Notes under the pieces: generated by a model
Database searches by the model: none
Told to the model about the DNA's origin: nothing
The model's input: only the letters and a program-made list of their open reading frames with translations
Origin: Naasia lichenicola
GTDB taxonomy: Bacteria; Actinomycetota; Actinomycetes; Actinomycetales; Microbacteriaceae
Direction of reading: 5' to 3'
DNA: 64,000 nt
Assembly: GCF_004801885.1 (NCBI RefSeq)
Contig: NZ_SSSM01000005.1
Coordinates: forward strand, 868,001-932,000
Shown here: piece by piece, positions 1 through 8,399 of the stretch
How the letters are laid out: each line of letters opens with the position of its first letter
Position numbering within the stretch: position 1 is the first letter of the stretch
Program-made: the position numbers and the translations under genes

Positions 1-1383
1 GTGCCCGGGACGTCGGTGCATCTGATCGCCGGCAAGCCGCTGCGCCGCTATCTCCTGTGGTTCGGCATCGCGACCGCGGCGATCACCACGATCTGGGGCG
101 GCGTCAGCGGCATCATCCTGCCCAACCACGTGCAGCTGCTCGCGTTCGGCCAGTTCTTCACCGGCGCGGACTCGGGTGTCGACCTGCAGGAGCTCAATCA
201 GCTCAAGTCCTCGATCGACGCGGGAACGGCCACCGCGACAGCCGAGCAGAGCCGTCTGCTCGGCATCCTCCGCGACTTCGACGCGGCACGGGCCTCGAAT
301 CTCGCCCTCGTCGCGACCATCGGCACGGTCTTCACGATGCTGGCGCAGCCCATCATCGGCGTGCTCTCCGACCGCACCCGTTCGCGGATGGGGCGTCGGG
401 CTCCCTGGATCCTGTTCGGCGGGATCATCGGCTCCTTCCTGCTCATGAGCGTGCAGTTCGCACCGTCCGTCGGCATCCTCGTCGTCCTCTGGACGGTCGC
501 ATCGGTCGCCCTCAACTCGGCCCAGGCGCCGCTCAACGCGACGGTCGCCGACCGAGTGGTCGAGGGCAAGCGGGGCACGGCGTCGGCCATCGGCGGGCTC
601 GGCAGCTTCGCGGGCGGCATCCTGGGCGCCGTCATCTCGGGAGTCGCGTTCGGCGCGATCGGGCTGCAGTCCTACTACGTCGTCGGCGGCCTCGCGCTGA
701 TCGGTCTCGTCCTCTTCGTCGTGCTGGTGCGCGACCGCTCGTCACTCACCCTCGAGGTGCCGGCCCACAGGTGGTCGACCTTCTTCGCGGGCTTCCTCGT
801 CCCGCTCCGCTCAGCCGACTTCCGATGGGTCTGGATCGCCCGGGTGCTGCTCACCTTCGGCTACGGCACCTCCACGGCGCTCACCCTCTACATGCTGCAG
901 AGCTATGTCCGCCCCGCGCTGAGCGCGGCGGAGGCGACCTCGCTCTCCCCGCTGCTCGCGGTGGTGGGATTCCCCGGCACGCTGGTCGGCCTCATCGTGG
1001 CCGGCCGCCTCTCCGACAGGCTCGGCCGTCGCAAGCCCTTCGTCATCTTCTCGTCGGTGCTGATGGCGGCCGGATTCCTCATCCCGCTGATCTCGCCGAC
1101 CGTTCCAGCGCTGCTGATCAGCGGGGTCGTCAGCGGGGTCGCGTTCGGTGCCTACCTGGCAGTCGACCAGGCGCTGTTCATCGATGTGCTGCCCGACAAG
1201 AGGGCGGCGGGGCGCGACCTCGGCGTCGCGGCGATCGCGAGCAACCTCGGCCAGTCGCTCGCGCCGCTGATCGCCGCCCAGGTCGTGGTGCTCACCGCCG
1301 GCTACGCGGGGATCTGGATCGTGGCGGCCGTGCTGGTCGCCATGGCGGCGGTCGCCATCGTGCCGGTGAAGGCGGTCCGATAG
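1..1383 (+). CDS. MFS transporter, possibly 5' truncated by window edge
   Basis: Integral membrane transporter of the major facilitator superfamily, about 460 residues with roughly twelve hydrophobic segments. The cytoplasmic loop after TM2 carries the MFS signature (GVLSDRTRSRMGRR, about residues 120-133), and the equivalent loop of the second half repeats it as GRLSDRLGRRKP (about 335-346). An extra loop of about 40 residues (residues 50-95) between TM1 and TM2 is longer than usual for the family. The first codon in the window is GTG, so this may be the true start or an internal one; the upstream region is not visible. The substrate cannot be read from sequence. The pattern is closest to sugar or drug-type MFS proteins. 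A VOC gene follows 35 bp downstream on the same strand. Confidence 0.85.
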   Translation: MPGTSVHLIAGKPLRRYLLWFGIATAAITTIWGGVSGIILPNHVQLLAFGQFFTGADSGVDLQELNQLKSSIDAGTATATAEQSRLLGILRDFDAARASNLALVATIGTVFTMLAQPIIGVLSDRTRSRMGRRAPWILFGGIIGSFLLMSVQFAPSVGILVVLWTVASVALNSAQAPLNATVADRVVEGKRGTASAIGGLGSFAGGILGAVISGVAFGAIGLQSYYVVGGLALIGLVLFVVLVRDRSSLTLEVPAHRWSTFFAGFLVPLRSADFRWVWIARVLLTFGYGTSTALTLYMLQSYVRPALSAAEATSLSPLLAVVGFPGTLVGLIVAGRLSDRLGRRKPFVIFSSVLMAAGFLIPLISPTVPALLISGVVSGVAFGAYLAVDQALFIDVLPDKRAAGRDLGVAAIASNLGQSLAPLIAAQVVVLTAGYAGIWIVAAVLVAMAAVAIVPVKAVR

Positions 1384-1418
1384 GCGCCGATCCGGCGCAT
1401 GCTGAGTAGCATTCCGGC

Positions 1419-1856
1419 ATGTCGATCAGGCTCGAGAACGTCGGGATCGCCGTCCGCGACCTGGAGGCGACGATCTCCTTCTTCACCGACCTCGGCCTCA
1501 CGGTCGTCGGCCGGGACGAGGTCAGCGGCGAATGGACCGACACCGCTGTCGGGCTCGACGGCAATCACGCCAGGATCGCGATGCTCCAGACGCCCGACGG
1601 TCACGGGCGCCTCGAGCTGTTCGAGTACATCCACCCCGCCGCCATCAAGACCGAGCCGACCCAGCCGAACGAGATCGGCATGCACCGCGTCGCGTTCTCG
1701 GTGGACGACATCGACGCCGCCCTCGCGATCGCCGCGGAGCACGGCTGCCATCCGCTCCGCGGGGTCGCGAACTACCGGGACATCTACCGGCTCGCCTACC
1801 TGCGCGGTCCGAGCGGCATCATCGTCATGCTCGCCCAGGAGTTGCATCCGAGCTGA
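1419..1856 (+). CDS. VOC family (glyoxalase/dioxygenase fold) protein
   Basis: A 145-residue protein of the vicinal oxygen chelate fold, which binds a divalent metal in a pair of beta-alpha-beta-beta-beta modules. It starts with the usual VOC pattern (IRLENVGIAVRDLEATISFF, residues 3-22). The second module is seen at EIGMHRVAFSVDDIDAAL (about 85-102). Candidate metal ligands are the His of the second module (MHRVAF) and the Glu of LELFEY. Members range from lactoylglutathione lyases to antibiotic-resistance proteins, so the substrate is not predictable. The gene lies 35 bp after the MFS gene and could be co-transcribed with it. Confidence 0.85.
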   Translation: MSIRLENVGIAVRDLEATISFFTDLGLTVVGRDEVSGEWTDTAVGLDGNHARIAMLQTPDGHGRLELFEYIHPAAIKTEPTQPNEIGMHRVAFSVDDIDAALAIAAEHGCHPLRGVANYRDIYRLAYLRGPSGIIVMLAQELHPS

Positions 1857-1889
1857 CGCCCGTCCGTGTCGACCCGGTGGAGGTCGCGG

Positions 1890-2396
1890 TCAGTCATGCT
1901 GCGCCGATGCCGGCCCTCCGCCGTCTCGGCGCACGACCCTGCGTCGGTCCGCGCGGTGCGCCTGCGCGAACGCGTCGATCGCGCGGTCCGTCGTCCTCGC
2001 TGCGGGGTCGACGATGCAGACCCAGCCAAAGGCGCCGTAGAGCGGGTGGGGGAGGAAGACGTCCGTCTCGCTGAAGTCGATGGCCGCCTGCTGGATCGCG
2101 TCGGGCGGATACCCGAGCAGTTCGGTGAACAGCGGCATCCCCACGTGGATGTTGAGCCGCCAGCGGTCGGCCGCACTCAGTCGCGAGCCGACGTCGTCGG
2201 GATAGTCCTTCGTGACGATCGTGGCGTACGGCTGTCGGTTCGTCGGAACCCGGCCGTCCGGCGCGTAGTAGAAGAAGTGGTCGCCCCACGAGATCTCGGG
2301 ATGCTCGCTGCCCGGCCCCGGAGCGAGCTCGAGCACCCCGTCGAAGCCACGGATGGTCTCGAGGATCTGCTCCAAGGTCGAGTCCTTCGCGCTCAT
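1890..2396 (-). CDS. DUF6194 family protein
   Basis: A 168-residue cytoplasmic protein resembling the DUF6194 family of actinobacteria, whose function is unknown. Family-like blocks are PGSEHPEISWGDHFFYYAPDG (about residues 27-47), QPYATIVTKDYPDD (about 53-66) and WRLNIHVG (about 76-83). The open frame continues 82 codons upstream, but that stretch has the composition of non-coding DNA and overlaps the promoter side of the cupin gene. The ATG at 2396, directly before SAKDSTLEQI, is therefore preferred. It is convergent with the VOC gene and divergent from the cupin gene. Confidence 0.75.
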   Translation of the reverse strand: MSAKDSTLEQILETIRGFDGVLELAPGPGSEHPEISWGDHFFYYAPDGRVPTNRQPYATIVTKDYPDDVGSRLSAADRWRLNIHVGMPLFTELLGYPPDAIQQAAIDFSETDVFLPHPLYGAFGWVCIVDPAARTTDRAIDAFAQAHRADRRRVVRRDGGGPASAQHD

Positions 2397-2556
2397 CTGT
2401 CCAGTATCGAATCCACGCGCAGCGTCAGAAAGGGCAGCTTCTTCCGGCGGCCGTCGTCGAGAAGCCGAAAAGTGCGGGAATGCGGAGCGGATGACAGCAC
2501 TCTCCGGCTTCTCACTGCGACGTCTCGGCGCTACGGTGTGCGCAGGAGGAGTCCCC

Positions 2557-3093
2557 ATGGCGATGGCGTCGCGTGCTCGGTCCGTTCTCTCCGTGCCCGC
2601 AGCGGGGTACGAAGTCCGCTTCGTGGAGCGCGGAGCCGACAACGGCGGACAGCGGCTGATCGCCGAATGGTCGGTGCCGTCCTACGTCGGGCCGCCGGAG
2701 CACTTCCATCCCGCCATGACCGAATCATGGACGGTGATCGACGGGTCGCTCGTCGCAACGGTGGCAGGTGAGACGCGAACTCTGGAGACGGGCGAGAGCA
2801 TGACGGTCCTGCCCGGGGTCCATCACAGCTTCCACGCGCCCGGTCCGGTGCGCTGGCGGCAGACGAACGAGCCCGCCCTTCAGCACGAGGTGCTGTTCCA
2901 TCTGGACTCCGAGGTCGTGCGACGCCACGGCGCCAACGGCCGACCCGGACCCATCGCCACCATCCGCATCCTCGCCGCGGCGGATGCGGTCTTCGTCGGT
3001 CCGCCCTTCTGGCTGCAGAGCGCGCTCAGGTTCATCGGACGTCAGCTGAATCGCCGGCTCGCGAAGGAGCTGTCGACGCGCATCGCCGCCTGA
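2557..3093 (+). CDS. cupin domain protein
   Basis: A 178-residue single-domain cupin. Motif 1 is recognisable around PPEHFHPAMTESWTVIDG (about residues 49-66), supplying two His and a Glu for metal binding. Motif 2 is around LPGVHHSFHAPG (about 86-97). Cupins of this type are metal-dependent enzymes or small-molecule binders; no substrate can be inferred. The start at ATG 2557 is set by a good AGGAGGA ribosome-binding site at 2544-2550. An in-frame extension to 2353 is rejected because it runs through the divergent promoter region. The stop codon sits inside a 26-bp tandem duplication. Confidence 0.8.
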   Translation: MAMASRARSVLSVPAAGYEVRFVERGADNGGQRLIAEWSVPSYVGPPEHFHPAMTESWTVIDGSLVATVAGETRTLETGESMTVLPGVHHSFHAPGPVRWRQTNEPALQHEVLFHLDSEVVRRHGANGRPGPIATIRILAAADAVFVGPPFWLQSALRFIGRQLNRRLAKELSTRIAA

Positions 3094-3128
3094 ACCGTCC
3101 CGCGCGCATCGCCGCCTGAACCGTCCCG
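3077..3128. repeat. 26-bp perfect tandem duplication over the cupin stop codon
   Basis: Two identical head-to-tail 26-bp units (3077-3102 and 3103-3128) begin CGCGCATCGCC and include the TGA stop of the cupin gene. The second unit lies wholly in the spacer before the next gene and duplicates the last codons and the stop. It looks like a replication-slippage product. Confidence 0.9.
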
Positions 3129-3167
3129 CGCGGAACGCCGGCACCTCCGGGCCGATACGGTCGACGG

Positions 3168-4391
3168 GTGACCGACCGCCCCCTCACGGCCTGGCCGCTC
3201 TACGCCGCCGGCTTCCTGACCGCGTTCGGCTCCCATGGAGTCGCCGCCGGACTGGGAGTCGACACGGAGTCCCTCGCCATCAGCGTCCTGACCCTCGGCA
3301 TCCTGCTCGCGCTCTACGACGTGGCCGAGGTCGTGCTCAAGCCGGTCTTCGGTGCGCTGAGCGACCGGATCGGCATCCGCCCGGTGATCCTCCTGGGACT
3401 CGGCGGCTTCGCGCTCACCTCGGTCGCCGGCGCACTCTCCGACGAGGTGATCTGGCTGGCGGTAGCCCGCCTCGGACAGGGCGCTTCAGCGGCCGCCTTC
3501 TCGCCCGCCGCGTCCGCCGGCGTGGCCCGGCTGGCCGGACCGGCGCCGGCGGGCCGCTACTTCGGCCGGTACGGATCATGGAAGGGGCTCGGCTACGCCC
3601 TCGGACCGCTCCTCGGCGCCGGACTCATCGCGATCGGAGGATTCGCCGCACTCAACTGGACTCTCGCCGGCCTCGCGGTCGTCGTCGCGATCTGCGTGTT
3701 CGTCCGCATCGAGGCGATCCCCGTCGTGCCCAAGGTGCGGGTCACCGTCGTCGACATGGTCCGCGAGCTGCGGGCACGCGACTTCCTGATCCCGGTCGTC
3801 GCACTGGCCACCTCGACCGCTGCGCTCGGCATCGCCGTCGGCTTCCTGCCCTTCCTCGGCTCGTCGATGGACCTGCCCGTATTCGTCAGCGTCGCCGCGG
3901 TCACCGTCGTGGCCATCGCATCGTCGGCCACTCAGCCTCTCGTCGGCCGGCTGGTCGATCGTGTGCAGGATCGCCGGTGGGAGATCACCAGCAGCGGCCT
4001 CGTGCTCACCGCCGGCGGATTCGTGATCATCGCGGCCGCTCCCTCTGTGATCGGCATCTACCTCGGCGCACTGCTGATCGGCGTCGGCATCGGCGCGACG
4101 ACGCCCGCCGCGTTCACCGTGCTCGCCTCCTCGACACCGCCGCACCGCCTCGGTCGCACCATGGGCAACGCGGAGCTCGGTCGCGAGATCGGCGATGCAG
4201 GCGGTCCACTCGCCACCGGTGCGATCATCGCGGCCGCGGGATTGCCGGTCGCGCTGGCCGCTGCAGCCGCGGGGAGCGCGATCACGGGGCTCGCGCTGCT
4301 TCTCTGGAGCAGACGGCCGCTCGTCGGTGCCGTCGGCGGAGACCTGCATCGGCAGCCGGATGACTCCCGGCGCTCGTCAGGCCAGGCCTGA
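3168..4391 (+). CDS. MFS transporter
   Basis: A 407-residue, twelve-TM major facilitator superfamily protein. The loop after TM2 has the family motif GALSDRIGIRP (about residues 63-73), and the second half repeats it weakly as GRLVDRVQDR. The region around ARLGQGASAAAFSPAASAGV corresponds to TM4 and resembles the proton-coupled drug/arabinose efflux branch. Translation is taken from GTG 3168. The C-terminal 25 residues are hydrophilic and poorly conserved in character. It is most likely an efflux pump. The substrate is unknown. Confidence 0.85.
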   Translation: MTDRPLTAWPLYAAGFLTAFGSHGVAAGLGVDTESLAISVLTLGILLALYDVAEVVLKPVFGALSDRIGIRPVILLGLGGFALTSVAGALSDEVIWLAVARLGQGASAAAFSPAASAGVARLAGPAPAGRYFGRYGSWKGLGYALGPLLGAGLIAIGGFAALNWTLAGLAVVVAICVFVRIEAIPVVPKVRVTVVDMVRELRARDFLIPVVALATSTAALGIAVGFLPFLGSSMDLPVFVSVAAVTVVAIASSATQPLVGRLVDRVQDRRWEITSSGLVLTAGGFVIIAAAPSVIGIYLGALLIGVGIGATTPAAFTVLASSTPPHRLGRTMGNAELGREIGDAGGPLATGAIIAAAGLPVALAAAAAGSAITGLALLLWSRRPLVGAVGGDLHRQPDDSRRSSGQA

Positions 4392-4487
4392 CTCGAGCTC
4401 GTCCACCGGTGAACTCTCGGTGAACACGCGCCGAGAACAGGGTCGGCCCCATTGCCGATGCCCGGCAGGAGGAGAAGGGTCTCCCTC

Positions 4488-5696
4488 GTGGAACCCCTCG
4501 TGCTGTTCATCCTCGTCGTGGTCGTCGCCCTCGGGTTCGACTTCACCAACGGCTTTCACGACACCGCCAACGCGATGGCCACCTCCATCGCCACCGGCGC
4601 GCTCAAGCCGAAGGTCGCCGTCACGCTTTCCGCGATCCTCAACCTCGTCGGAGCGTTCCTCAGCGTCGAGGTCGCGCTGACGGTGACCAACGCGGTCGTG
4701 AAGATCCAGGACTCGTCCGGAGCACCCGACCCCGCACTGCTGACGGACGGCGGCTCCGGGCTGCTGCTGATTGTGCTGGCCGGTCTGGCGGGCGGCATCG
4801 TCTGGAATCTCCTCACCTGGCTGCTCGGTCTGCCCTCGAGCTCGTCGCACGCGCTGTTCGGCGGCCTCATCGGCGCGACGATCGCCGGCCTCGGCTTCGC
4901 AGGCGTCAACTGGGCGGGCGACGGCAGCAAGCTCGACGGCGTGCTCGGCAAGGTCATCCTCCCGGGACTGATGTCTCCGGTCGTCGCCGGCGTCGTCGCG
5001 GCGATCGGCACCTGGCTGGTCTTCCGGATCATCGGACGTCTCCTCGGCCCGGCCACCGAGCGCGGCTTCCGGATCGGCCAGATCGGCAGCGCGTCGCTCG
5101 TCTCCCTCGCACACGGCACGAACGACGCCCAGAAGACGATGGGCGTCATCACGCTGGCTCTGATCGCGGCGGGCTTTTGGAACGACACGGAATCGGTGCC
5201 GCTCTGGGTGAAGCTCGCCTGCGCACTCGCCATCTCGCTCGGCACCTACCTCGGCGGCTGGAGGATCATCCGCACGGTGGGCAAGGGACTCGTCGAGATC
5301 AGCACGCCGCAGGGCATGGCGGCCGAAGCCTCCTCCGCCGCGGTGATCCTCGCATCGAGCCACCTCGGCTTCGCGCTCTCCACCACGCACGTCGCGACGG
5401 GGTCGATCCTCGGCTCAGGGGTCGGTCGGCCCGGTGCGACCGTTCGCTGGCGGGTCGCCGCCCGCATGCTGATCGCCTGGTGCATCACGCTTCCGGCCGC
5501 CGCGCTCGTGGGAGCGCTGATGTGGGGGATCGGTCACCTGATCGGCGGGATGGCCGGTGGCATTGCGGTGGTGCTCGTCCTCCTGGCCTTCGCCGTCTTC
5601 ATGTTCTGGCGCTCCCGCCGCAGCGCGGTCGGCGCGCACAATGTCAATGACAAGTGGGACGACACGCCCGCCCGCCCGCAGCCCGCGAACGTCTAA
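4488..5696 (+). CDS. pit: inorganic phosphate transporter, PiT family
   Basis: Low-affinity phosphate permease of the PiT family, importing metal-phosphate with protons or sodium. Both halves carry the family signature: FTNGFHDTAN at about residues 19-28 near the N-terminus and HGTNDAQKTMG at about 209-219. About ten hydrophobic segments are present. The GTG at 4488 is chosen because AGGAGGAG lies 14-21 bp upstream and the protein then begins with TM1. A longer frame from 4452 adds basic residues before TM1 and is less likely. It is followed closely by a small membrane protein and a DUF3349 gene. From memory, mycobacteria show the same order (pitA, a small TM gene, a DUF3349 gene). Confidence 0.92.
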   Translation: MEPLVLFILVVVVALGFDFTNGFHDTANAMATSIATGALKPKVAVTLSAILNLVGAFLSVEVALTVTNAVVKIQDSSGAPDPALLTDGGSGLLLIVLAGLAGGIVWNLLTWLLGLPSSSSHALFGGLIGATIAGLGFAGVNWAGDGSKLDGVLGKVILPGLMSPVVAGVVAAIGTWLVFRIIGRLLGPATERGFRIGQIGSASLVSLAHGTNDAQKTMGVITLALIAAGFWNDTESVPLWVKLACALAISLGTYLGGWRIIRTVGKGLVEISTPQGMAAEASSAAVILASSHLGFALSTTHVATGSILGSGVGRPGATVRWRVAARMLIAWCITLPAAALVGALMWGIGHLIGGMAGGIAVVLVLLAFAVFMFWRSRRSAVGAHNVNDKWDDTPARPQPANV

Positions 5697-5711
5697 GCCC
5701 GCGAACGTCTA
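5680..5711. repeat. 16-bp perfect tandem duplication over the pit stop codon
   Basis: AGCCCGCGAACGTCTA occurs twice head to tail (5680-5695, 5696-5711). The first copy contains most of the TAA stop of the phosphate transporter. The second copy ends at the AGGAG ribosome-binding site of the next gene, so the duplication sets the spacing between the two genes. It has the same layout as the duplication at 3077-3128. Confidence 0.9.
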
Positions 5712-5723
5712 GGAGTCGACGAC

Positions 5724-6050
5724 ATGTTCCCTCTCTTCCTCGATGCCGCCTGGAAGGTGCTGCTCGCGGCAGTCGTCCTCGGGGCAGGACTTCCGGCCCT
5801 GTTCGCCGTCGGGGTGCGCAGCTTCGCGCTCGCGGGCGCCGGTTCAGGACCGCTCACTGATGACGACGGCCGGGCCATCGCCGTGTCCGCACCGACGTCG
5901 GGCGGGTCCACAGGACTGCGCATCCTCGGCGTCGTGTGCGTCGTCCTCGTGCTGGCGGCCGTCGCGGTGGGGCTCACGGTGATCATCGCCGGCGGCTTCG
6001 GCAAGGCGGTCAGCTTCGAGAACGTCTTCCCGATGATCGTGGACAAGTGA
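5724..6050 (+). CDS. small membrane protein of the pit operon
   Basis: A 108-residue protein with two hydrophobic segments (about residues 8-32 and 68-94) joined by a polar, Gly/Ser-rich loop. It starts at ATG 5724, 9 bp after an AGGAG site, 27 bp downstream of the phosphate transporter gene and 10 bp before the DUF3349 gene. This makes a three-gene operon. No enzymatic motif is visible. By position it resembles the small TM protein encoded next to pitA in mycobacteria. A role as a partner of the transporter is inference from context only. Confidence 0.75.
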   Translation: MFPLFLDAAWKVLLAAVVLGAGLPALFAVGVRSFALAGAGSGPLTDDDGRAIAVSAPTSGGSTGLRILGVVCVVLVLAAVAVGLTVIIAGGFGKAVSFENVFPMIVDK

Positions 6051-6060
6051 GGTCCACCCG

Positions 6061-6687
6061 ATGACGGACATCGATCAGGGCGCCGCATCCAACGGCCTGC
6101 TCGGCCGAGTGGTCGCGTGGCTCCGCGCCGGATATCCGCAGGGCGTCCCGCGGCCCGACTATCCCGCGGTCCTCGCCGTCCTGCAGCGGTCGCTCACCCC
6201 GGTGGAGATCGATCGCGTCGTGCGCCAGCTCGTCGCAGCCGACGCGACCGGCGATGCGTCCGACGAGCAGGCGGTCCGCTCGATGCTCGATGAGGTGCTC
6301 GTCGGCGCGCCCACCGAAGAGGATGTGGCCCGCGTGTCCAGCCGCCTCGCCACCGCGGGGTGGCCGCTCGGCGCGCCCGCCGACCGCACGCCTCCCTCCC
6401 GCGCCGGACTTGTCGCCCGGGTGGTGGGCTGGCTCCGCGCCGGCTACCCGGCGGGCCTGCCCGAGAACGACTACGTGCCGCTGGTCGCCCTGCTCCGTCG
6501 TCGGCTGACCGACGATGAGGTCCGCGTCGTCGCGCGAAGCCTCGTCGAGGGCGGAGTCGCACCGGATCGGATCGAGCTCGTGGACGCCATCGCGCGCGTG
6601 ACCAGCGAGCTGCCCGCCGATGTGGACGTCGAGCGAGTCCGGGTCTACCTCAACGAGCACGGCTGGCCGACGGACTTCCCCGTCTGA
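6061..6687 (+). CDS. protein with two DUF3349 domains
   Basis: A 208-residue cytoplasmic protein made of two tandem copies of the small helical DUF3349 domain. Copy one begins LLGRVVAWLRAGYPQGVP (about residues 14-31) and copy two begins GLVARVVGWLRAGYPAGLP (about 116-134). Both are followed by DYxxLxALLxRxLT/DxE and a C-terminal V..yLnxxGWP strand. Single-domain mycobacterial homologues are small proteins of unknown role. Here the domain is duplicated within one chain. It ends the pit operon, 10 bp after the preceding gene. Confidence 0.85.
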   Translation: MTDIDQGAASNGLLGRVVAWLRAGYPQGVPRPDYPAVLAVLQRSLTPVEIDRVVRQLVAADATGDASDEQAVRSMLDEVLVGAPTEEDVARVSSRLATAGWPLGAPADRTPPSRAGLVARVVGWLRAGYPAGLPENDYVPLVALLRRRLTDDEVRVVARSLVEGGVAPDRIELVDAIARVTSELPADVDVERVRVYLNEHGWPTDFPV

Positions 6688-6729
6688 ACGCGAGGTCGTG
6701 AGACCCGCGCCAGGCATGCGTCGGACGGT

Positions 6730-6927
6730 CTACTTCAGCTTCAGCTTGCGCTTGACCTCCCGCTCAGCGAGCACGCTGATGTAGTCCTGGATCGGCGCCT
6801 GCTGCAGGGCGAGCACCGCATCGCGGACCATGGCGGTGATCCCCGTCGAGCTGAGGTTGGGGTACTTCGTGATGAGCTTCTCGGATACCTGACGGATGGT
6901 GTCGGCTGCATCGAACTCGGTGGTCAT
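6730..6927 (-). CDS. small three-helix-bundle (DUF3562-like) protein
   Basis: A 65-residue soluble protein starting at ATG 6927. The pattern resembles the small actinobacterial three-helix dimerisation proteins: an N-terminal helix IRQVSEKLITKYPNLSSTGI, a middle helix VRDAVLALQQAPIQDYI, and a basic C-terminal helix ending EREVKRKLKLK. The longer frame to 7077 overlaps the start of the divergent glycosyltransferase and is rejected. In family members this domain may precede enzymatic domains, but here it stands alone. The function is unknown. Confidence 0.65.
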   Translation of the reverse strand: MTTEFDAADTIRQVSEKLITKYPNLSSTGITAMVRDAVLALQQAPIQDYISVLAEREVKRKLKLK

Positions 6928-7046
6928 GCAGCAGAAGCTAGGGGTGCCGGGTGAACAGCCGGTAAGCAGATCGGCGACGAGCGTCGGCCGGGTGGCAGCT
7001 CCGGCCCAGGAGCCCCCGGAGGGGAGCGTCGGATAGGCTTCCGCGA

Positions 7047-8291
7047 GTGCGAGGCCGCCGCTTGCCCCCATCCGCATCCCCGCCTTCGGAGTCGCTGACC
7101 GTCTCGGTCGTCATCCCGGTCAAGGACGATGCCGAGGTCCTCCGGTGCTGCCTGGCGGCGCTGGGCCGGCAGACTCGATCGCCCCACGAGATCATCGTGG
7201 TCGACAACGGATCCTCGGATGATGTCGGAGAGGTCGCCGACGCCTACGGTGCGACGCTGATCCACGAGGCCCGGCCCGGCATCGGGGCAGCTGCCGGCGC
7301 CGGCTACGACTGCGCCCAGGGTGGGATCATCGCGCGTCTCGACGCCGATTCCGTGCCCGCCGACGACTGGGTGCACACGATCGCGACGGCCTTCGCCAAC
7401 CGCCCCGACGTCGACGCCTTCACCGGATCCTCCACCTTCACCGACGGACCCGCGCCCCTCAGGAGGATCGGAGCCGGGCTGTATCTCGGGGCGTACCACG
7501 TGGCCGCGGGTGCGGCCCTATCCCACCGACCCCTGTTCGGCTCCAACCTCGCGATGCGGGCGTCCGCCTGGCAGGTCGTGCAGTCCGACGTGCACCGCGG
7601 CGACGAGCTGATCCACGACGACTTCGACCTCAGCTTCCACCTCGGTCCGCGCCATCGCATCCGGTACCTGCCGCCCATGCGCGTCGGCATATCCAGCAGG
7701 CCGTTCTCGGACGCCAAGGGGCTGCTGCGCATCCGTCGCGGATTCCGCTCCGTATGGATCCATTGGCCGCACTCGCTGCCGCATCAGCGGCTGGGACGCA
7801 GGATCGGCTTCGCCCTGCGAGAGGTGCGTTCGGACCTCGCCGCACGGGGCGACGGCGATCGTCTCGGGCGCACGCTGCTTCGATCGACCTTCGCCGTGGA
7901 CGCCGGCAATGTGCTCATCCTCGCCTCGGCAGCGCTCGCCGCGTCGAGGAATGCGCGGGAGTGGTCGGAATCGACGGTCACCACGCGATGGGTCGACGCG
8001 GCGATCGGGCTCATCGGACTGCTCGCCGCGGCACGCGCGGTGCGGATCGCGGATGATGCGGGCCGCGCGACCGACCGCGCACGGCTGACCTCTGCGCTTC
8101 GGATCGTGCGGGCCGGAGGCGTGTTCAATCTCGTCGCCTCCGCCGCCCACCTCGTCCTCCTGCGACGAGGGCGCGGCGCGGACCGTCTTGGACTGCACGC
8201 CGGCGCGCTGCACCTGCTGCTGGGAGGCAGCGCGGTCAGCGCCGCCTACGTGCGCATCCTGACGACGTGGAGGAACGGGGTCGGCTCCTGA
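7047..8291 (+). CDS. family 2 glycosyltransferase with C-terminal membrane segments
   Basis: A 414-residue inverting glycosyltransferase of the GT-A fold. The N-terminus has VSVVIPVKDDAEVLRCCL (about residues 19-36) with IIVVDNGSSDD (about 48-58). The nucleotide-sugar/metal motif is ARLDADSVP (about 94-102). A conserved acceptor-side region DDFDLSFHLG is at about 192-201. The last 150 residues contain hydrophobic helices, suggesting membrane attachment and use of a lipid-linked or envelope acceptor. GTG 7047 is used as the start. An in-frame start a few codons downstream is possible. No partner genes identify the sugar. Confidence 0.85.
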   Translation: MRGRRLPPSASPPSESLTVSVVIPVKDDAEVLRCCLAALGRQTRSPHEIIVVDNGSSDDVGEVADAYGATLIHEARPGIGAAAGAGYDCAQGGIIARLDADSVPADDWVHTIATAFANRPDVDAFTGSSTFTDGPAPLRRIGAGLYLGAYHVAAGAALSHRPLFGSNLAMRASAWQVVQSDVHRGDELIHDDFDLSFHLGPRHRIRYLPPMRVGISSRPFSDAKGLLRIRRGFRSVWIHWPHSLPHQRLGRRIGFALREVRSDLAARGDGDRLGRTLLRSTFAVDAGNVLILASAALAASRNAREWSESTVTTRWVDAAIGLIGLLAAARAVRIADDAGRATDRARLTSALRIVRAGGVFNLVASAAHLVLLRRGRGADRLGLHAGALHLLLGGSAVSAAYVRILTTWRNGVGS

Positions 8292-8399
8292 GCCGATGAG
8301 ACGGAACCGCGAAGGTGAGCATGCCTCTTTCAGCTGCCGGCGCAACGCTGGGGACATCGCCCGCATCGCAGCGCGGTGATGACGACCCTGGGAGGTCCC

